From NCBI RefSeq assembly GCF_019703515.2, contig NC_059349.1:21610744-21674743 (forward strand): DNA of 64,000 bases, in the 5' to 3' direction. Each line of letters starts with the position of its first letter. The first letter of the stretch is position 1. Position numbers and translations under genes: made by a program. Source of the DNA: Myxocyprinus asiaticus (lineage: Eukaryota; Chordata; Actinopteri; Cypriniformes; Catostomidae). The notes beneath the pieces are model-generated. The model saw only the letters and a program-made list of their open reading frames with translations, made no database searches and had not been told where the DNA came from. Below are positions 14,301 to 25,341 of the stretch, piece after piece.

Positions 14301-17300
14301 ACGGCTACTAACCAAATAAATAAATACATGGACATAAAATATTGATTTGTGTTGAAATTATGTAAATTGAGAAGAAAGAAATGGCTGAACAGCTGAAATC
14401 AACCTCCGATTTGCATTGGAGTTCTGTTGGTGGTTTCTTTTTGTGAAAATGACCATCTGACTCCTCATTATTCAGCCTTTTACAAGACTACTTGCCAGAT
14501 AAACAAATAAATAGACATGATACTTTGATTTGCGTTGAAATTGTGTAATTATGTGAGAAGAAATAAATTGCTGAACAGCTGAAATCAACCTCTGGTTTGC
14601 ATCTGAGTTTTCTGTTGTTCATTTTGCGAAAATGGCCGTCTGCCTCCTCATTTTCCAGGCTATTAAAAGACTTCCTACCAAATAAACAAATAAATGGAAA
14701 TGAAACATTATTACCTTACTTGAAGAGATCACACAGTGACCAAAAAAGCAGGAGAGACAGCTCGCAAGGACCTAGATGAGCAGTCTGATATGTGGAGCTG
14801 CGGTGTTTACAGAGCAATAACATACCACTAGATGGCACCATTGACCAACCAGAATCTAATATTTCAGGCTGCCATGCAATAATGAAATACAACTTTAAAG
14901 TAAAATCTACATGATTGACTTAATTTTCTGGTGGATACTGTTATGTTACCTAATCTTACAAAGTTCTAGAAAATGCTTCCTAGAAGATCTGGCAAACTTT
15001 TTCTGTTATTGTAATCAGTTATATAGGGAATGTTTCATTGTTCATTTTGCCTTTATCATGGGTGTCTTAATAGCTGATCAGTGATGGCAGTGTGTGTGCG
15101 GAGGCTCTATGGGACCACGTCACCATGGATGACCAGGAGCTGGGCTTCAAGGCTGGGGATGTCATCGAAGTAGTGGATGCCACAAACAAGGAGTGGTGGT
15201 GGGGCCGAGTGCTGGACAGTGAGGGTTGGTTCCCCGCCAGCTTTGTTCGGGTAAAAGAGAACAGAGTTTCTGCTCATGATAAAAAGAAGATTAGATTACA
15301 GTAACAATATGTCATCATTATTACCTTGAAGAGTCATTTTTACACCCATATTCTTTTTGCAAGCACTTCAGCAAAAAAGCAACTACACAATGAATATATG
15401 TAAATATATGCATTTTTAAATAAGTATTAAGTGCCAGATATTGATGAATTGACATAGAAACTACTTCATGTCCTACATAGTTTTTAAGTTTCAGTATGAT
15501 ACATTTTGTTGTGATGCACTAAATTAATATTCCTGTTATTGGTAGTTACGGGTGAACCAGGATGAGCCCATGGATGAGTACTTTGCCCATCTGGACGGGG
15601 ATTCAGAGGGGGGTAGTGCCAGCACGGTGTGCTCCCTAGGACCCGGTCTGCCCTGCAAGGAGCAAATGAGAGCCAACGTCATCAATGAGATCATGAGCAC
15701 AGAGAGGGATTACATCAAACACTTGAAGGACATCTGTGAGGTCAGTTCCTCTCTCAATTTACCACATGGCTCAAACTGATTAGTTCTCTCTCAGTATGTT
15801 TATCGTGTTACATCATATTACAGTGTCTATAGAGTCACTCACCACACTGTTTACATGCTGAGAGAATGACCTGATTCAAACCACAAGGCCTACATCAGAA
15901 TAATAAGTGTTTCTTCGAGATTTTTGCATTAGAACAGATAAAAATTTAACTTGCGATGTGTAATGGCACTTAAACACTAGTTAACATTGCATTTGAATGC
16001 TCTGAATACTTTGATTTTAATGGGGATGGTGCATCGCGAAAGTAAATAGAAAAAAAACAAGGGTTTGTGAAGGTGACACCTAACGTACTGTACTCTGACG
16101 TAGATGTCCATTGACCAATGTGAACTTCATAAACCTCAAGTTGTAATCATTCACTTGATTTCAAAATGACTCGGTTCAAATCATGACCATCAAAATAAAT
16201 CTTCCACATTCCTATCTGTCAAACGCTCCTTCAGAGCTTTCTCTAGTATGTAAGTGCCTTTAGTTTCAACCTTGTAGTGCTTGTAACGTGCTGGGTTTGA
16301 TACACTTTTCATGACATCCAGGGCTACATAAAACAGTGTCGGAAAAGGACAGACATGTTTACCGAGGAGCAACTGCGCACTATCTTTGGCAACATTGATG
16401 AGCTCTACCGATTCCAGAAGAAGTTCCTGAAAGCTTTGGAGAAGAAATTTAACAAAGACCATCCTCACCTCAGTGAGATTGGCTCATGCTTCTTAGAGCA
16501 TGTAAGCTGACTTTAAATTCATCCATCACTTCCTGATTGGTAAGTTGCTGAGGATTCTTACTCTATTTAACTTCATCTCCCCCTTTCCCCATCCAGCAAA
16601 CAAACTTCCAGATATACTCAGAGTATTGCAACAACCACCCCAATGCCTGCGTGCAGCTCTCCAAACTGATGAAGATCAAGAAGTATGTGTTCTTCTTTGA
16701 GGCTTGTCGCTTGCTCCAGAAGATGATTGACATTTCACTAGATGGATTCCTGCTTACTCCTGTTCAGAAGATTTGCAAGTACCCTCTACAGCTGGCTGAA
16801 CTGCTGAAGTATACCAACCCACAGCACAGGTACTGAACCTTCTTAGTCTTAGGCCCTGTTTACACCTAGCTTTAATATACATTTTGAATGATCCCATCAC
16901 AAGTGGTCAGGCGATACAGATAGCTTTTACACCTGGTGATAACATGCGTCTCAAATACATTTTCTCTGACCACTTGTCATTGGTTTTATAGGAGGATGGA
17001 TTCGTCTTTAAAAATGCAATGTGGTCACATACATTTCTTTTTATCTCTGATCGCTAAACGTGTTGGACAACTGTTCACAACAGGATGTTAATACCAAATG
17101 TAAACGGGGTCTTAGATATCCAGTAGGTCTACGACAGTTTGTCTAGATGCTATGCAGTTAACATCCATGTAGGTCCAAGCTTAATGAGTACCAGATTAAA
17201 GAGACAAATACAATTTAGTATGTTTTGCTTTTCAGAGATTATAAGGATGTGGAGGCTGCCTTAAACGCAATGAAGAATGTGGCCAGACTGATCAATGAGA

Positions 17301-19903
17301 GAAAGAGGCGTCTGGAGAACATTGACAAAATTGCTCAGTGGCAGAGCTCCATAGAGGACTGGGAGGTAACGTACAGGCCTCATTATGGGCAGAGTTTACA
17401 CTGATTCACTCCAGATCTGGCTGGTCTTATATCTTTCCCTCTCATTAGGGTGAAGACATCTTGAGCAGGAGCTCCGACCTTATTTTCTCTGGAGACCTGA
17501 CCAAGATCTCCCAGCCACAGGCCAAAGGCCAGCAGCGAATGTTCTTCCTCTTTGACCACCAGTTGGTTTTCTGTAAAAAGGTCAGTGTCAGTCAATCCAT
17601 CACTTTGAACTTCATTTTGGCATGTCAATGTTACTTTGAGAGCATTCTTTCTATTATATCTGGAACCCAGTGTTGTTACTATGTAATTGTGCAGCTAATA
17701 TTATTATTAATTACTAATCGTACAGTATTTAATACCTTATTTATGTGCATGATGTTCTCAAAAAAGATGTTTTGCTGTCTGATTGGCACCACAGGATCTG
17801 CTTCGGAGAGATATCCTGTACTACAAGGGTCGGTTAGACATGGATCAAATGCAAGTGGTGGATGTAGAGGATGGGAAGGATAAGGACTTTAACGTGAGTG
17901 TGAAGAATGCCTTGAAACTCTGTTCTCCTGGTGGAGAGGAGGTCCATCTTCTATGTGCCAAGAAACCCGAGCAGAAGCAGCGCTGGCTGCGAGCCTTTGC
18001 AGATGAACGGGAACAGGTTCAGCATGACCTCGAAACAGGTGAATATCATTATAATCTAGTCAGACTCTTGGAAAAGCAATTACTGTAGAAGCACTGATTT
18101 TATTTTCTTTAAATAGTTTCATAATTTTTGGTAACACTTTATAATAATTTTAATTAAAGACATTAACAAACATTATTTCACAGCTCTGTGGAATATTTGA
18201 CTGTTTGGTCAATCACAATGTTTTTGTGTAATGACCGCTTAAAGGAATAGTTCACCCAAAAATGAAAATTTGATGATAATTTACTCACCCTCAGGCCATC
18301 CAAGATGTATCTGAGTTTCTTTCTTCATCAAAACAGAATTTAAGATTTTTAGGATTTCATTTCAGGCCTCCTCTAAACAATGCAAGTGAATGTCCTCAAT
18401 TTTTTGATGGTTCAAAATGCATATTTAGGGTGTATCAAAATAATCCACACGACTCCTGTCGACAAATAAAGTTCCTCTGAACCCAAATGATTGATTATTT
18501 TGAGAAACAAAACAGTACTTATATATTTGAACTACAAATGTTCACTTCCGTACATCTGTGACGCGCGCGCATCAGAGGGATGATGTACGCTCGTTGGTAA
18601 TGTCACGCATCATGTGGAGGAAGAGGCAGGAAGTGTGTCATTGTTTACATTTTATTATTATTATTATTTGGAAATTATTTTTTATTTTATTTTATATTGT
18701 TTTGAAATTGTTTTGGACTGTTTTGGTTTGTGAACGGAGCTTGGTTTGTGGTCTGTGCAAGTTTCTATTGTAAACAATGACGCGCTTCCTGACTCCTCCT
18801 CCACGCGACACGTGACCTTACCAACGAGCTTACGTCATCCCTCTCATGAGTGCATGTCACAGAGATGTAGGGAAGCGAACCTTTGTAGTTAAAATTCTAT
18901 AAATATTGTTTTGTTTCTCAAAATAATCAATCGTTTGGGTTCAGAAGAACTTTATTTGTCGACAGGAGTCATGTGGATTATTTTGATACACCCTAAATAT
19001 GCATTTTGGACCGTCACAAAATGGAGTACATTCACTTGCATTGTTTAGAGGAGGAGGCCTGAAATGAAATCCTAAAAGTCTTAAATTCTGTTTTGATGAA
19101 GAAAAAAACTCAGATACATCTTGGATGGCCTGAGGGTGAGTAAACTATTCCTTTAACTATAAAACTGACTGTTGTCCCAGGCAACAATTTCCTACATACA
19201 GCTGCTGTGCTACTTTCTTAGTAGAAGCTTTAAGATAATCTACAAGCTATTAAAATAATTTCTACTCAATATTTCATGTCCATTTATTTATTCATTGTGT
19301 AGGAAGCCATGTTATAATGGGATAATGTACAGTCAGCAAGTAATTATTGGACAATAAGCCCTTTCAGGGTGATATAAGTTCCTAATCAGTGACTGAACAT
19401 TATCCTTTACACATTACCTGATAAATTGAATAAATGATTATCTTATGTATATTTAATCCATATGCGCTCCTCTGGTCATTTCTGTTCCTTTTCATTTTTG
19501 TTAATTTAATATCTTTATCTGATTGGTATGAGACTTGGTGACTTTTCTTCCACTGGCTATTTTAGCACATAAAAAATAAATAAATAAATAAGATAAGTCT
19601 TAGTGGTCGTAAAAAGTGTTGGTACTCCTGTCATTATGAGGACTCTCTATAGACATAATGATTTTTATACTGGACAAACTATAGATTCTATCCCCTAACC
19701 CTACACCTAAACCTAACCCTCATAGAAACCTTTTGGCATTTTTACATGTTCAAAAAAATCATTGTTTAGTATGTTTTTTAAGCTGTTTTATTACAGGGAT
19801 ACAAGGGGTGTCATCATAAACCACATTTATAGCATAATACCCTCGTAATTACTAGTTTGTAACCTAAAAACAAATGTCCTCATAAACCACAAAACCCAAC
19901 TCA

Positions 19904-19939
<36 letters not shown>

Positions 19940-22900
19940 GATCAAAGGCTGTGTTTGAGACAGTTTACCTTATCGATGGTGGGAAAGTGTTCAGGTTTGA
20001 CTGTAATCATAATGTGGTATCATTGCAAAAACAGACACTTCAAAACAATACTTTTATTAGTCGCGTTCACACATACAGTTATTCCAGAAAATAACTTACA
20101 ATTTCCAGTTTAGAGGTCATGTGTGAACACTGCCCTTTTGAAAATACTGGTACATTTTGCTCTAGCAATTGTATCATCACCTATACATTTCTTTATTGAT
20201 GGTATGTGTGAACAGCACATTTGGTACATTTACCAGTAAAGGCAACCCAATGGTTTTCCTGTGATTTACCTGGGGCCGGTTGCATAAAACTGTTTTAGAC
20301 TAGTCTTACTAGTTAGTCGTCAAAAATGTTGGTCTTAATTTTTTCATTCAGTTGCATAAAAACTTATATTTGTCTAATTTAAGACTAAAATGTAAGACAG
20401 CACGCCCATAGGCTAACTTTTGTTTACATTCTATGTTGCCATGCAAAATAACTGTCAGCTGAGCCAGTGGGGGCTTGAGTTGAGACTTTGTAGAAGACTT
20501 TGACTTCAACGATGGTAACAAAATGTCATGTGTTTTTTATTATTTGGATTAAAATCTCTAAACTTGTTCATTAGAATCAATTTTGAAGCACTGTAGTCCT
20601 CTAATAAGCAAATATTTTCAGCGTGCTTGCGATGGTGGTTCGGGCTGATCTTCCAATGTATCACTATCGGACTCGGGCTCAAATTGGTAAGGTAAAACAG
20701 ACATTTTTTTCAGACGGAGCTGAAACTCAGATATGGTAGTGGCGTTTCCTTTCCGACACGCGCTGTAAGTGGTAGACCAATCACAACAAACTGGAACATC
20801 TGACCAATCAGAGCAGAGTAGGCTCTCTGAAAGGAGGAGTTTAGAATGAATCCTTTAGAACGGATCATTGAACGAGTCATTTTTGACACTGGGGGAAAAA
20901 AAAAGGTAATGCTGCAATTTGAATTATGAGCAATTGAAAGTGTTTTTTGACCTTGGATGCGTGTAAATCTATTGTATGAGACCTTTAAAACAAAATTAGG
21001 CATGTTTAAAAACCATAATAGGTGCACTTTAAGTTAGTGGCTATGTTTATACAACCGGCCCCTGGTTGCATGTGTGAATGGGGCTATTAAAGTTAGTGTT
21101 ATTACATTTCTTTTATAAAAATAAGAAAATACTCGTTTATTGTGTTCGGGTCAAATTTGACCTGAAGAGCACAAGTGTGATTCTAAAACGAAGAGTGCCA
21201 AAGGGTTAAACATTTAGAAATATATATATACTGTATATATTCATATTTGAATGCATTATATAATGTTTGTTTGAGGCTTATTAATGAAAGTTATTATAAA
21301 GTGCTAGCCATTTTAGATAGACGCTTATGAATGTTCTCGTTTCTCCTTCAAACCAGGTTTTACAATTACAGAAGTCCAAAAGAAGCAGGCCATGCTGAAC
21401 GCATCTAAAAGTCACCCAACAGGGAAGCCCAAAGGTACCTTTCAGCTGACTTTGACATTTGTATTCCTCATAATCACTGAAATTCAATATTATATGTTTA
21501 GTGAAAAGAGACACACATTGTAGTTAGTAGCACGGATGCTGAAATCATTCCAGTTTAGCATGTTGCATGTACTAAGAGTTCTGTCTTGTGTGGTCACTTT
21601 TCATCTTATTGCAAAAATGTCTTTGATCTGATGTTGTGTGTTTGTGTTTCAATATTACCTCTGCACTGCCTTGGAAAAGTTTTAGCTTTACAGCACTTGT
21701 TGGCACTCAGAACTCCTCCTCGTCTACACCCAAAAACGTCCAAGTGCCTACGTTTTTCCGAACCTTCAGGACCTCTGGCTCCCAGGGCCACCTTAACTTC
21801 ACCTCTCCTCCCTGAAAGCCCACAGCGGAGGCAGGGGCGGGGGGTTAGGGTGCCCCCTGGGGTCCTGCGCAGGGCAATATCCTGGGCAATATCCTCTCAA
21901 AGTAGAGAACCGATCGAGTAGTCCAGGGTAATTCCCGAGTGTGTTAGTTTGATTTTCGCTTCTAAGGCTTGACTAAGTTAGGCTTCTAACTCATACCTGC
22001 CAACACTCCCGATTTTACCGGGTTTCTCCTGTTTTTCACCCCTCCCGCTGTACTCCCAATTTGCAATTTCTCCCGATAAACTCACGATTTTCCACATCCT
22101 TACTTTGCTAATGAGAATGTATTAGACCTCCAGGTAGGGTTAGTTGCTGACCATCCTGTAAAATACGGAATCAATCTATATTTAAATATGAAATGATGCG
22201 TCCTGTATCGAATCAATACAGGATGCGATTTGTCCCGTAAGCTGGTCAGATGACGTCCTGGCGAAATTGTTCCAGATCGTTAAATGAACTTTGCTATAAG
22301 TTGGACATTTTTCATACGGTAAAGAGTCGTCTGAAAAATTGAAACATTGTGCTAAAACGGTGGATATTTTATTGAAAAAAGAAGGTTAAATGTTCAAAAA
22401 GATGTACAAATATACACAGATCCATTAATTTATGAAAACAATCACTGAGTCATAAAGACAAGTACAGATGAAGGAAAAAATAAATAATAAAAAAACATAA
22501 AAATACATATAAACCAACACAGATGTATACATACTGTAAATAAGATAAGAAGATAAATAATCGAAGAAATACATTTTTATTTTTTTTTTATAAGTCAACT
22601 TTTATAAGTTCTCAGCATATAAGAAAGGATATACACTTTTTATTATTAATAACTCAAAATGAATTTATTGCTAAAACTGTCAAGGATGTGATATGGGACC
22701 ATCTGAATACATTTCTTAGTATTATTCATCTTCAGGGGTATCGCTGCTCACCGGTATTGCCGCTCCCTATACGCATATTACGCAGTCTGCTCCCTACAGG
22801 AGCACCATCTTACCCTATAGGGGCACCAGAAACTCCACCGAATACCGTTCCTCGCACATACAAACCACATACCCCCACCCCCACCCCCCAAAAAAAACAA

Positions 22901-23781
22901 CTCCCTATTTTTCACAATCAGATGTTGACAGGTATGTTCTAACTTGACTGTTCTAGTCTAAATAATTCACTGGCACTCCATACTTTCCTCATAATTGGAC
23001 AATTAAAAATGCTTTTATAACACTAAAACCATTACAGCATAATATTCCATAATACTACAATACTTAGAACTGTCCCAGCTCAATGCTAGCCAACTGAAAC
23101 AAGTTTATCACTTACTAAAACCATACAGTGCCCCCAAAAAGTATTTGGACACTTAATCCACACTTTAAAATGTATAAATGTCTTTCAGTTATATAGCAAA
23201 AAAGCAAACCAAGTTGCATTTGAAATAAATATAAACACACTTTTCAAAACAAATTATTTGAACACTTTCTGGTTGTCAAACTCTGTGCAAGATGTCCATA
23301 ATGTGCTGAACTGCATCTGTGGTTACTCTGCTACGACACCTGTGTGAACTTGTTTCTGAGAAAAGCATCTAGCATCATATGTTTGCAGATGCCAATGTTA
23401 TTTTTTTAATTTAATGCAATGACATTCAAACATTTTTAAATGTGATTTAGGTATCCAAAAGTGTCCAAATACTTTTTGGGGCCATTTTTACTGTATGTCT
23501 ACATCTTTTTTCTTAACCTTGTTATCTAATCAATGAAAGAGGATAAGAGAGATGGAATGTTAAGAGAAAATGGGTGCCTGTTCCTTGGGTTGTGACCTCT
23601 TGTTTATGTCTTCCACCCTGCAGCTGTGACCAGGCCCTACTATGACTTCCTGCTGCGTCAGAAGCATCCCACGCTTCCCACCTCTTTGCCCCAGCAGCAG
23701 GTCATCATGTTGGCTGAACCCAAACGCAAGACCTCCAATTTCTGGCACAACATTGGACGCTTGACACCGTTCAAAAAATGA
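5254..23781 (+). CDS. spata13: Asef-family Rho guanine nucleotide exchange factor, 3' part (spata13/ASEF2-like)
   Basis: Exchange factor for Rac1/Cdc42 (family knowledge); acts at the cell cortex, is autoinhibited by its SH3 domain and is released by APC binding. Ten exons join with consistent phases: 5254-5399, 15074-15250, 15546-15740, 16322-16501, 16597-16829, 17236-17365, 17449-17580, 17795-18038, 21357-21434, 23624-23781, giving 556 codons plus TGA. Order: APC-binding-like segment ending [13 protein letters not shown]3, DH, PH and a basic tail ending [10 protein letters not shown]. The first exon begins with two bases of a split codon, so the gene continues left of the window. The tail ([24 protein letters not shown]) fits SPATA13 better than ARHGEF4 or ARHGEF9, but the paralogue call comes from memory. 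No frameshift or internal stop was seen. Confidence 0.85.
6508..6607. repeat. Hairpin inverted repeat
   Basis: Arms of roughly 35 bp (agtttcaagaaacttcttaa and ttaaggggtttcttgcaact) flank a short spacer, forming a near-perfect stem of about 100 nt. It lies in a spata13 intron. It is probably a very small inverted-repeat transposon; a small-RNA precursor is possible but nothing else supports it. Confidence 0.55.
6925..7969. mobile_element. Inverted-repeat DNA element with TTAA ends
   Basis: The left end reads ttaaaggtgctatatgtaag and the right end ttacgtatagcacctttaa, so both ends carry ttaaaggtgc in inverted orientation. No transposase reading frame is visible. A hAT-like insertion at 7137-7427 interrupts it. 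TTAA ends suggest piggyBac-type mobilisation; this is inference. Confidence 0.6.
7137..7427. mobile_element. Non-autonomous hAT-like element, 291 bp
   Basis: Ends are tagggatggg...catcccta. The flanking 8-mers caagtagc (7129-7136) and ctagtagc (7428-7435) match at 7 of 8 bases, an 8-bp target duplication as made by hAT transposases. It is nested in the TTAA-ended element. No ORF. Confidence 0.65.
8270..9210 (+). pseudogene. Decayed Tc1-like transposon with transposase relic
   Basis: The left end cactgcctggccccccc follows a TA dinucleotide. The relic starts near 8434 ([24 protein letters not shown]) and runs through a [12 protein letters not shown] block near 8900 and a cagcatgggcatattccaggacaacaatgcc stretch near 9147-9177. 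Several stops and frame changes break it. No matching right terminal repeat was found, so the 3' end is lost. Confidence 0.7.
9750..10800 (+). promoter_or_regulatory. GC/GA-rich promoter-like block inside a spata13 intron
   Basis: Base composition changes sharply from the AT-rich surroundings: C-rich cctctctccctcccccc near 9770, an inverted CCAAT box (ctgattggg, 9862-9870) and a long GA-rich tract 10090-10360. Good donors occur at cag|gtaact (10363) and gtgcag|gtaaca (10792). This fits an alternative first exon, with the 53-codon ORF inside it. No TATA box or start site can be assigned. Confidence 0.35.
10501..10662 (+). CDS. 53-residue single-span membrane micropeptide, unrecognised
   Basis: The ATG at 10501 has a strong context (G at -3, G at +4) and is the first ATG in its frame; the stop is TAG at 10660-10662. 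The N-terminal 28 residues are basic ([20 protein letters not shown]). Then comes one hydrophobic helix of about 25 residues ([20 protein letters not shown]) reaching almost the C-terminus. This layout resembles phospholamban-type regulins, including an R-x-x-S site (RTAS) before the helix, but I recognise no named family. It lies in the promoter-like block within a spata13 intron, so it could be an independent micropeptide gene or an upstream ORF of an alternative spata13 first exon. Coding status is not proven. Confidence 0.5.
   Translation: MARGGQRTASRLSLNHFLLRCNLSPEAQKVVVFVIMMLLIIINVVLMFLLAFQ
10800..12512. other. Intronic sequence without recognisable gene
   Basis: Mixed-composition intron. 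Open frames here (for example around 11062-11310) have no protein-like signature. I see no repeat boundaries that can be supported. Confidence 0.5.
12513..13381. mobile_element. Non-autonomous hAT-like element, about 870 bp
   Basis: It begins tagggctgtcag and ends gacagctcta. Inverted attaatcgc motifs lie inside both ends. Flanking 8-mers attatttt (12505-12512) and attgtttt (13382-13389) match at 7 of 8 positions. No intact transposase frame. Confidence 0.65.
14336..14700. repeat. Tandem duplication, unit about 183 bp
   Basis: Two adjacent diverged copies share gatttgtgttgaaatt / gatttgcgttgaaatt, ctgaacagctgaaatcaacc and tgactcctcatt / tgcctcctcatt blocks with a constant offset of about 183 bp. 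It lies in the intron before the SH3 exon. Confidence 0.65.
15074..15250 (+). CDS. spata13: spata13 SH3-domain exon
   Basis: The exon is 59 codons, phase 0 on both sides, with acceptor tcttaatag and donor cgg|gtaaaa. It reads [18 protein letters not shown] and then the SH3 core. Visible SH3 marks are ALWDHV, the WWWGR tryptophan cluster and GWFPASFVR. In this family the SH3 folds onto the DH domain and inhibits it. Reading through the donor reaches a stop at about 15302, so 15250 is the exon end. Confidence 0.9.
15546..17365 (+). CDS. spata13: spata13 DH (RhoGEF) domain exons
   Basis: Four exons (15546-15740, 16322-16501, 16597-16829, 17236-17365) encode the DH helices. Landmarks are [20 protein letters not shown] (CR1), [54 protein letters not shown] (CR3) and [17 protein letters not shown]. 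The CR1 glutamate and the [11 protein letters not shown] helix that contacts the GTPase are intact. The 16830-17235 intron carries a repeat starting ggccctgtttacacc and ending gtaaacggggtc. Confidence 0.9.
16852..17112. mobile_element. Small inverted-repeat element in a DH intron
   Basis: It starts ggccctgtttacacc and ends gtaaacggggtc (inverted-complementary cores gtttac/gtaaac). It contains acacctggtgataacatgcg, a motif common in fish interspersed repeats (from memory). No ORF. Confidence 0.45.
17449..18038 (+). CDS. spata13: spata13 PH-domain exons
   Basis: Exons 17449-17580 and 17795-18038 encode the PH domain that follows DH. Landmarks are [60 protein letters not shown] and the C-terminal helix [16 protein letters not shown] with its invariant tryptophan. 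The second exon ends in phase 1 at gaaacag|gtgaat, matching the next exon at 21357. Confidence 0.88.
18239..19156. mobile_element. Long palindromic element with TTAA ends, about 918 bp
   Basis: Left end ttaaaggaatagttcaccca and right end tgagtaaactattcctttaa. The arms are reverse complements for several hundred bases; for example gactcctgtcgacaaataaag near 18450 is mirrored by ctttatttgtcgacaggagtc near 18949. No transposase frame. Related ends recur at 32045-32695 and 61865-62175. It sits in the spata13 intron after the PH exons. Confidence 0.75.
19904..19936. repeat. (AC)n microsatellite
   Basis: Uninterrupted AC dinucleotides, about 16 units, in a spata13 intron. Confidence 0.9.
20272..21062. 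mobile_element. Inverted-repeat DNA element with ggggccggttg ends
   Basis: The left end ggggccggttgcataaa and right end acaaccggcccc are inverted copies over about 11 bp. The roughly 790-bp interior has no coherent protein. Target duplication is not clear. Confidence 0.55.
21357..23781 (+). CDS. spata13: spata13 C-terminal tail exons and stop
   Basis: Exon 21357-21434 ([18 protein letters not shown]...) joins exon 23624-23781 ([19 protein letters not shown]... to LTPFKK, TGA at 23779-23781). The basic, proline-containing tail and the [13 protein letters not shown] end are typical of the Asef/collybistin branch. The intron between them (21435-23623) holds repeat fragments and a 368-bp inverted-repeat element. 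Confidence 0.85.
23126..23493. mobile_element. MITE with Tc1/mariner-like ends, 368 bp
   Basis: The left end cagtgcccccaaaaagtatt and the right end aatactttttggggccattt...actg are inverted copies. TA dinucleotides flank both sides (23124-23125, 23494-23495). There is no coding capacity. It is in the last spata13 intron. Confidence 0.7.
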
Positions 23782-25065
23782 GGGACTGCATAGACTTAAG
23801 GTTGTGCCTGAACTTGTGTTTCTATCCCAGTGTACATTTTTACTGTCCAATTGCGAAAGCACTTTATGGGTTGGTTACAATCACAGCGTCACTCCCAAAC
23901 ATTGTTGAACATTGTGGGAGGGCATTCCTGCTATGTTATTAACAAACGATGGCTACTACTGCTCATCCGCTCCAGCTGCAACTCCACTTTCCAGCACTAA
24001 CACGACTACTGCTGCATCATATGGACATGCTTCTTTATTGAAAGAGCCCTTCTTGAAGAGATGACTTCTTTATATGTTGGTTAATTTATTATCAAATTTT
24101 CAATGTATGCCAGCTATCCACAGTGCCCAACTACTAGCTTTTGTATGTAATTTGATACTTTTGTGTGGCCCATGATGATGTTTAAAGTTTAAAAGGGTTT
24201 CGCTCAATATATAAGGAGACTGTGTTGAGATTTATTACTGTATAAAGTTCCTCTAGGCTGTCATAAGAAGTCAGTTGATATCACGTCAGTCTGTGTATGC
24301 AACTTATCCGAACTTTCTCATCTCTAAATTATACTTACACAAATGAGTTTCATGTATGCGCTCATTTGATTCTGCTGCCTATTAACTCCTGTGTAACGAC
24401 CTTCTCTTTGAAGTGCCATTCGAAACGTAACCCAGATATTATGATGGGGGTTGCATGAATTTGCTGTGAAACTCGACCCAAATAATATTCTGTCATTCTT
24501 ATAGATAATTGTACTATTAAATTAAGAGTATGTTTGACATCTGTGTTAAATATGTATGGTTATCTTTGAGCACAAACAAAGTGTTTATAAAAAGCATTTG
24601 TAAGTGTAATGTTCCTGATATTTGGAAAATTTAAAGGGGATGTGTTATTTTTTCTGTTAAAATATTTTTTATGCCAGTTTAATATGCAGAGACAACTATA
24701 AGTCGTTTTTAGGTTGATTTACCAAAACCCGTGTTTTGTGTGTAGCGAGAGAGAAAAAAAAAAGCTGTTTGGAAAATTATTTTTGCACTTCCACTTGGTG
24801 CCGTAGTCTACAGTAGTAGCCACTTTTTGTTTCCATTTTATCTTCACAGAAAGGAAATATTGCCACCCATCGGTTAAGATTCATGTCAGCTTATCAGTTC
24901 ACTTTTACCATTGACTTTTTCCACAATTAGTATCCAGTGTGAATAGCTTGGTCTTTGATGGAGAGACAGTTGAAAACAATACATAATCGTAAAATTAAGA
25001 TTAAAAATATTTTTAAAAAGTATGAAAAAAATATATATAACAATAAATAGCACCTAGATTGTTTG
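23782..25065 (+). other. spata13: spata13 3' untranslated region (inferred)
   Basis: This follows the TGA at 23779-23781. No ORF or repeat boundary is evident for about 1.28 kb, ending near a canonical poly(A) signal aataaa at 25042-25047. The UTR end is inferred from that signal. Confidence 0.55.
25042..25047 (+). terminator. Poly(A) signal AATAAA for spata13
   Basis: Canonical hexamer about 1.26 kb after the stop and just before the convergent sh3glb1 3' end. Confidence 0.5.
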
Positions 25066-25072
25066 TATAATT

Positions 25073-25078
25073 TTTATT
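25073..25078 (-). terminator. Poly(A) signal AATAAA for sh3glb1
   Basis: tttatt on the + strand, i.e. AATAAA on the - strand, 264 nt past the sh3glb1 stop. Cleavage 10-30 nt further would fall inside the spata13 poly(A) region. Confidence 0.5.
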
Positions 25079-25341
25079 CAAGCACCATAGCACAATCAAT
25101 TAGTTTAGCAGTGAAAAGAAGACAAAATCCATTGGCACATAAATCAGAGTAGTTGGCAATCTCAGACTGCTTTAAGTTTATGTAAGGCTACTATGAAACT
25201 CCTTGAGGAGGCATTCACACATTAACACATGGCAGTGTAGAAGACATTTCTATTGCTTTGTACTACATTAACTGTATAGCCATCTGATCCCATCTGGAGT
25301 GTTACTGCAGTCAAACTCATATATAGTGGTTTTCACTGATC

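Noticed and set aside
21586..21921. 111-codon frame with proline/arginine-rich end
   Set aside because: No start context, no splice logic with spata13 exons and repeat-like sequence (ggggcggggggttagggtgc); it looks like chance in an intron.
15092..23781. Assignment of the + strand exchange factor to arhgef9 (collybistin)
   Set aside because: SH3-DH-PH sequences are similar, but the upstream [11 protein letters not shown] exon and the GKPKAV...RQKHP tail fit the Asef/spata13 branch better.
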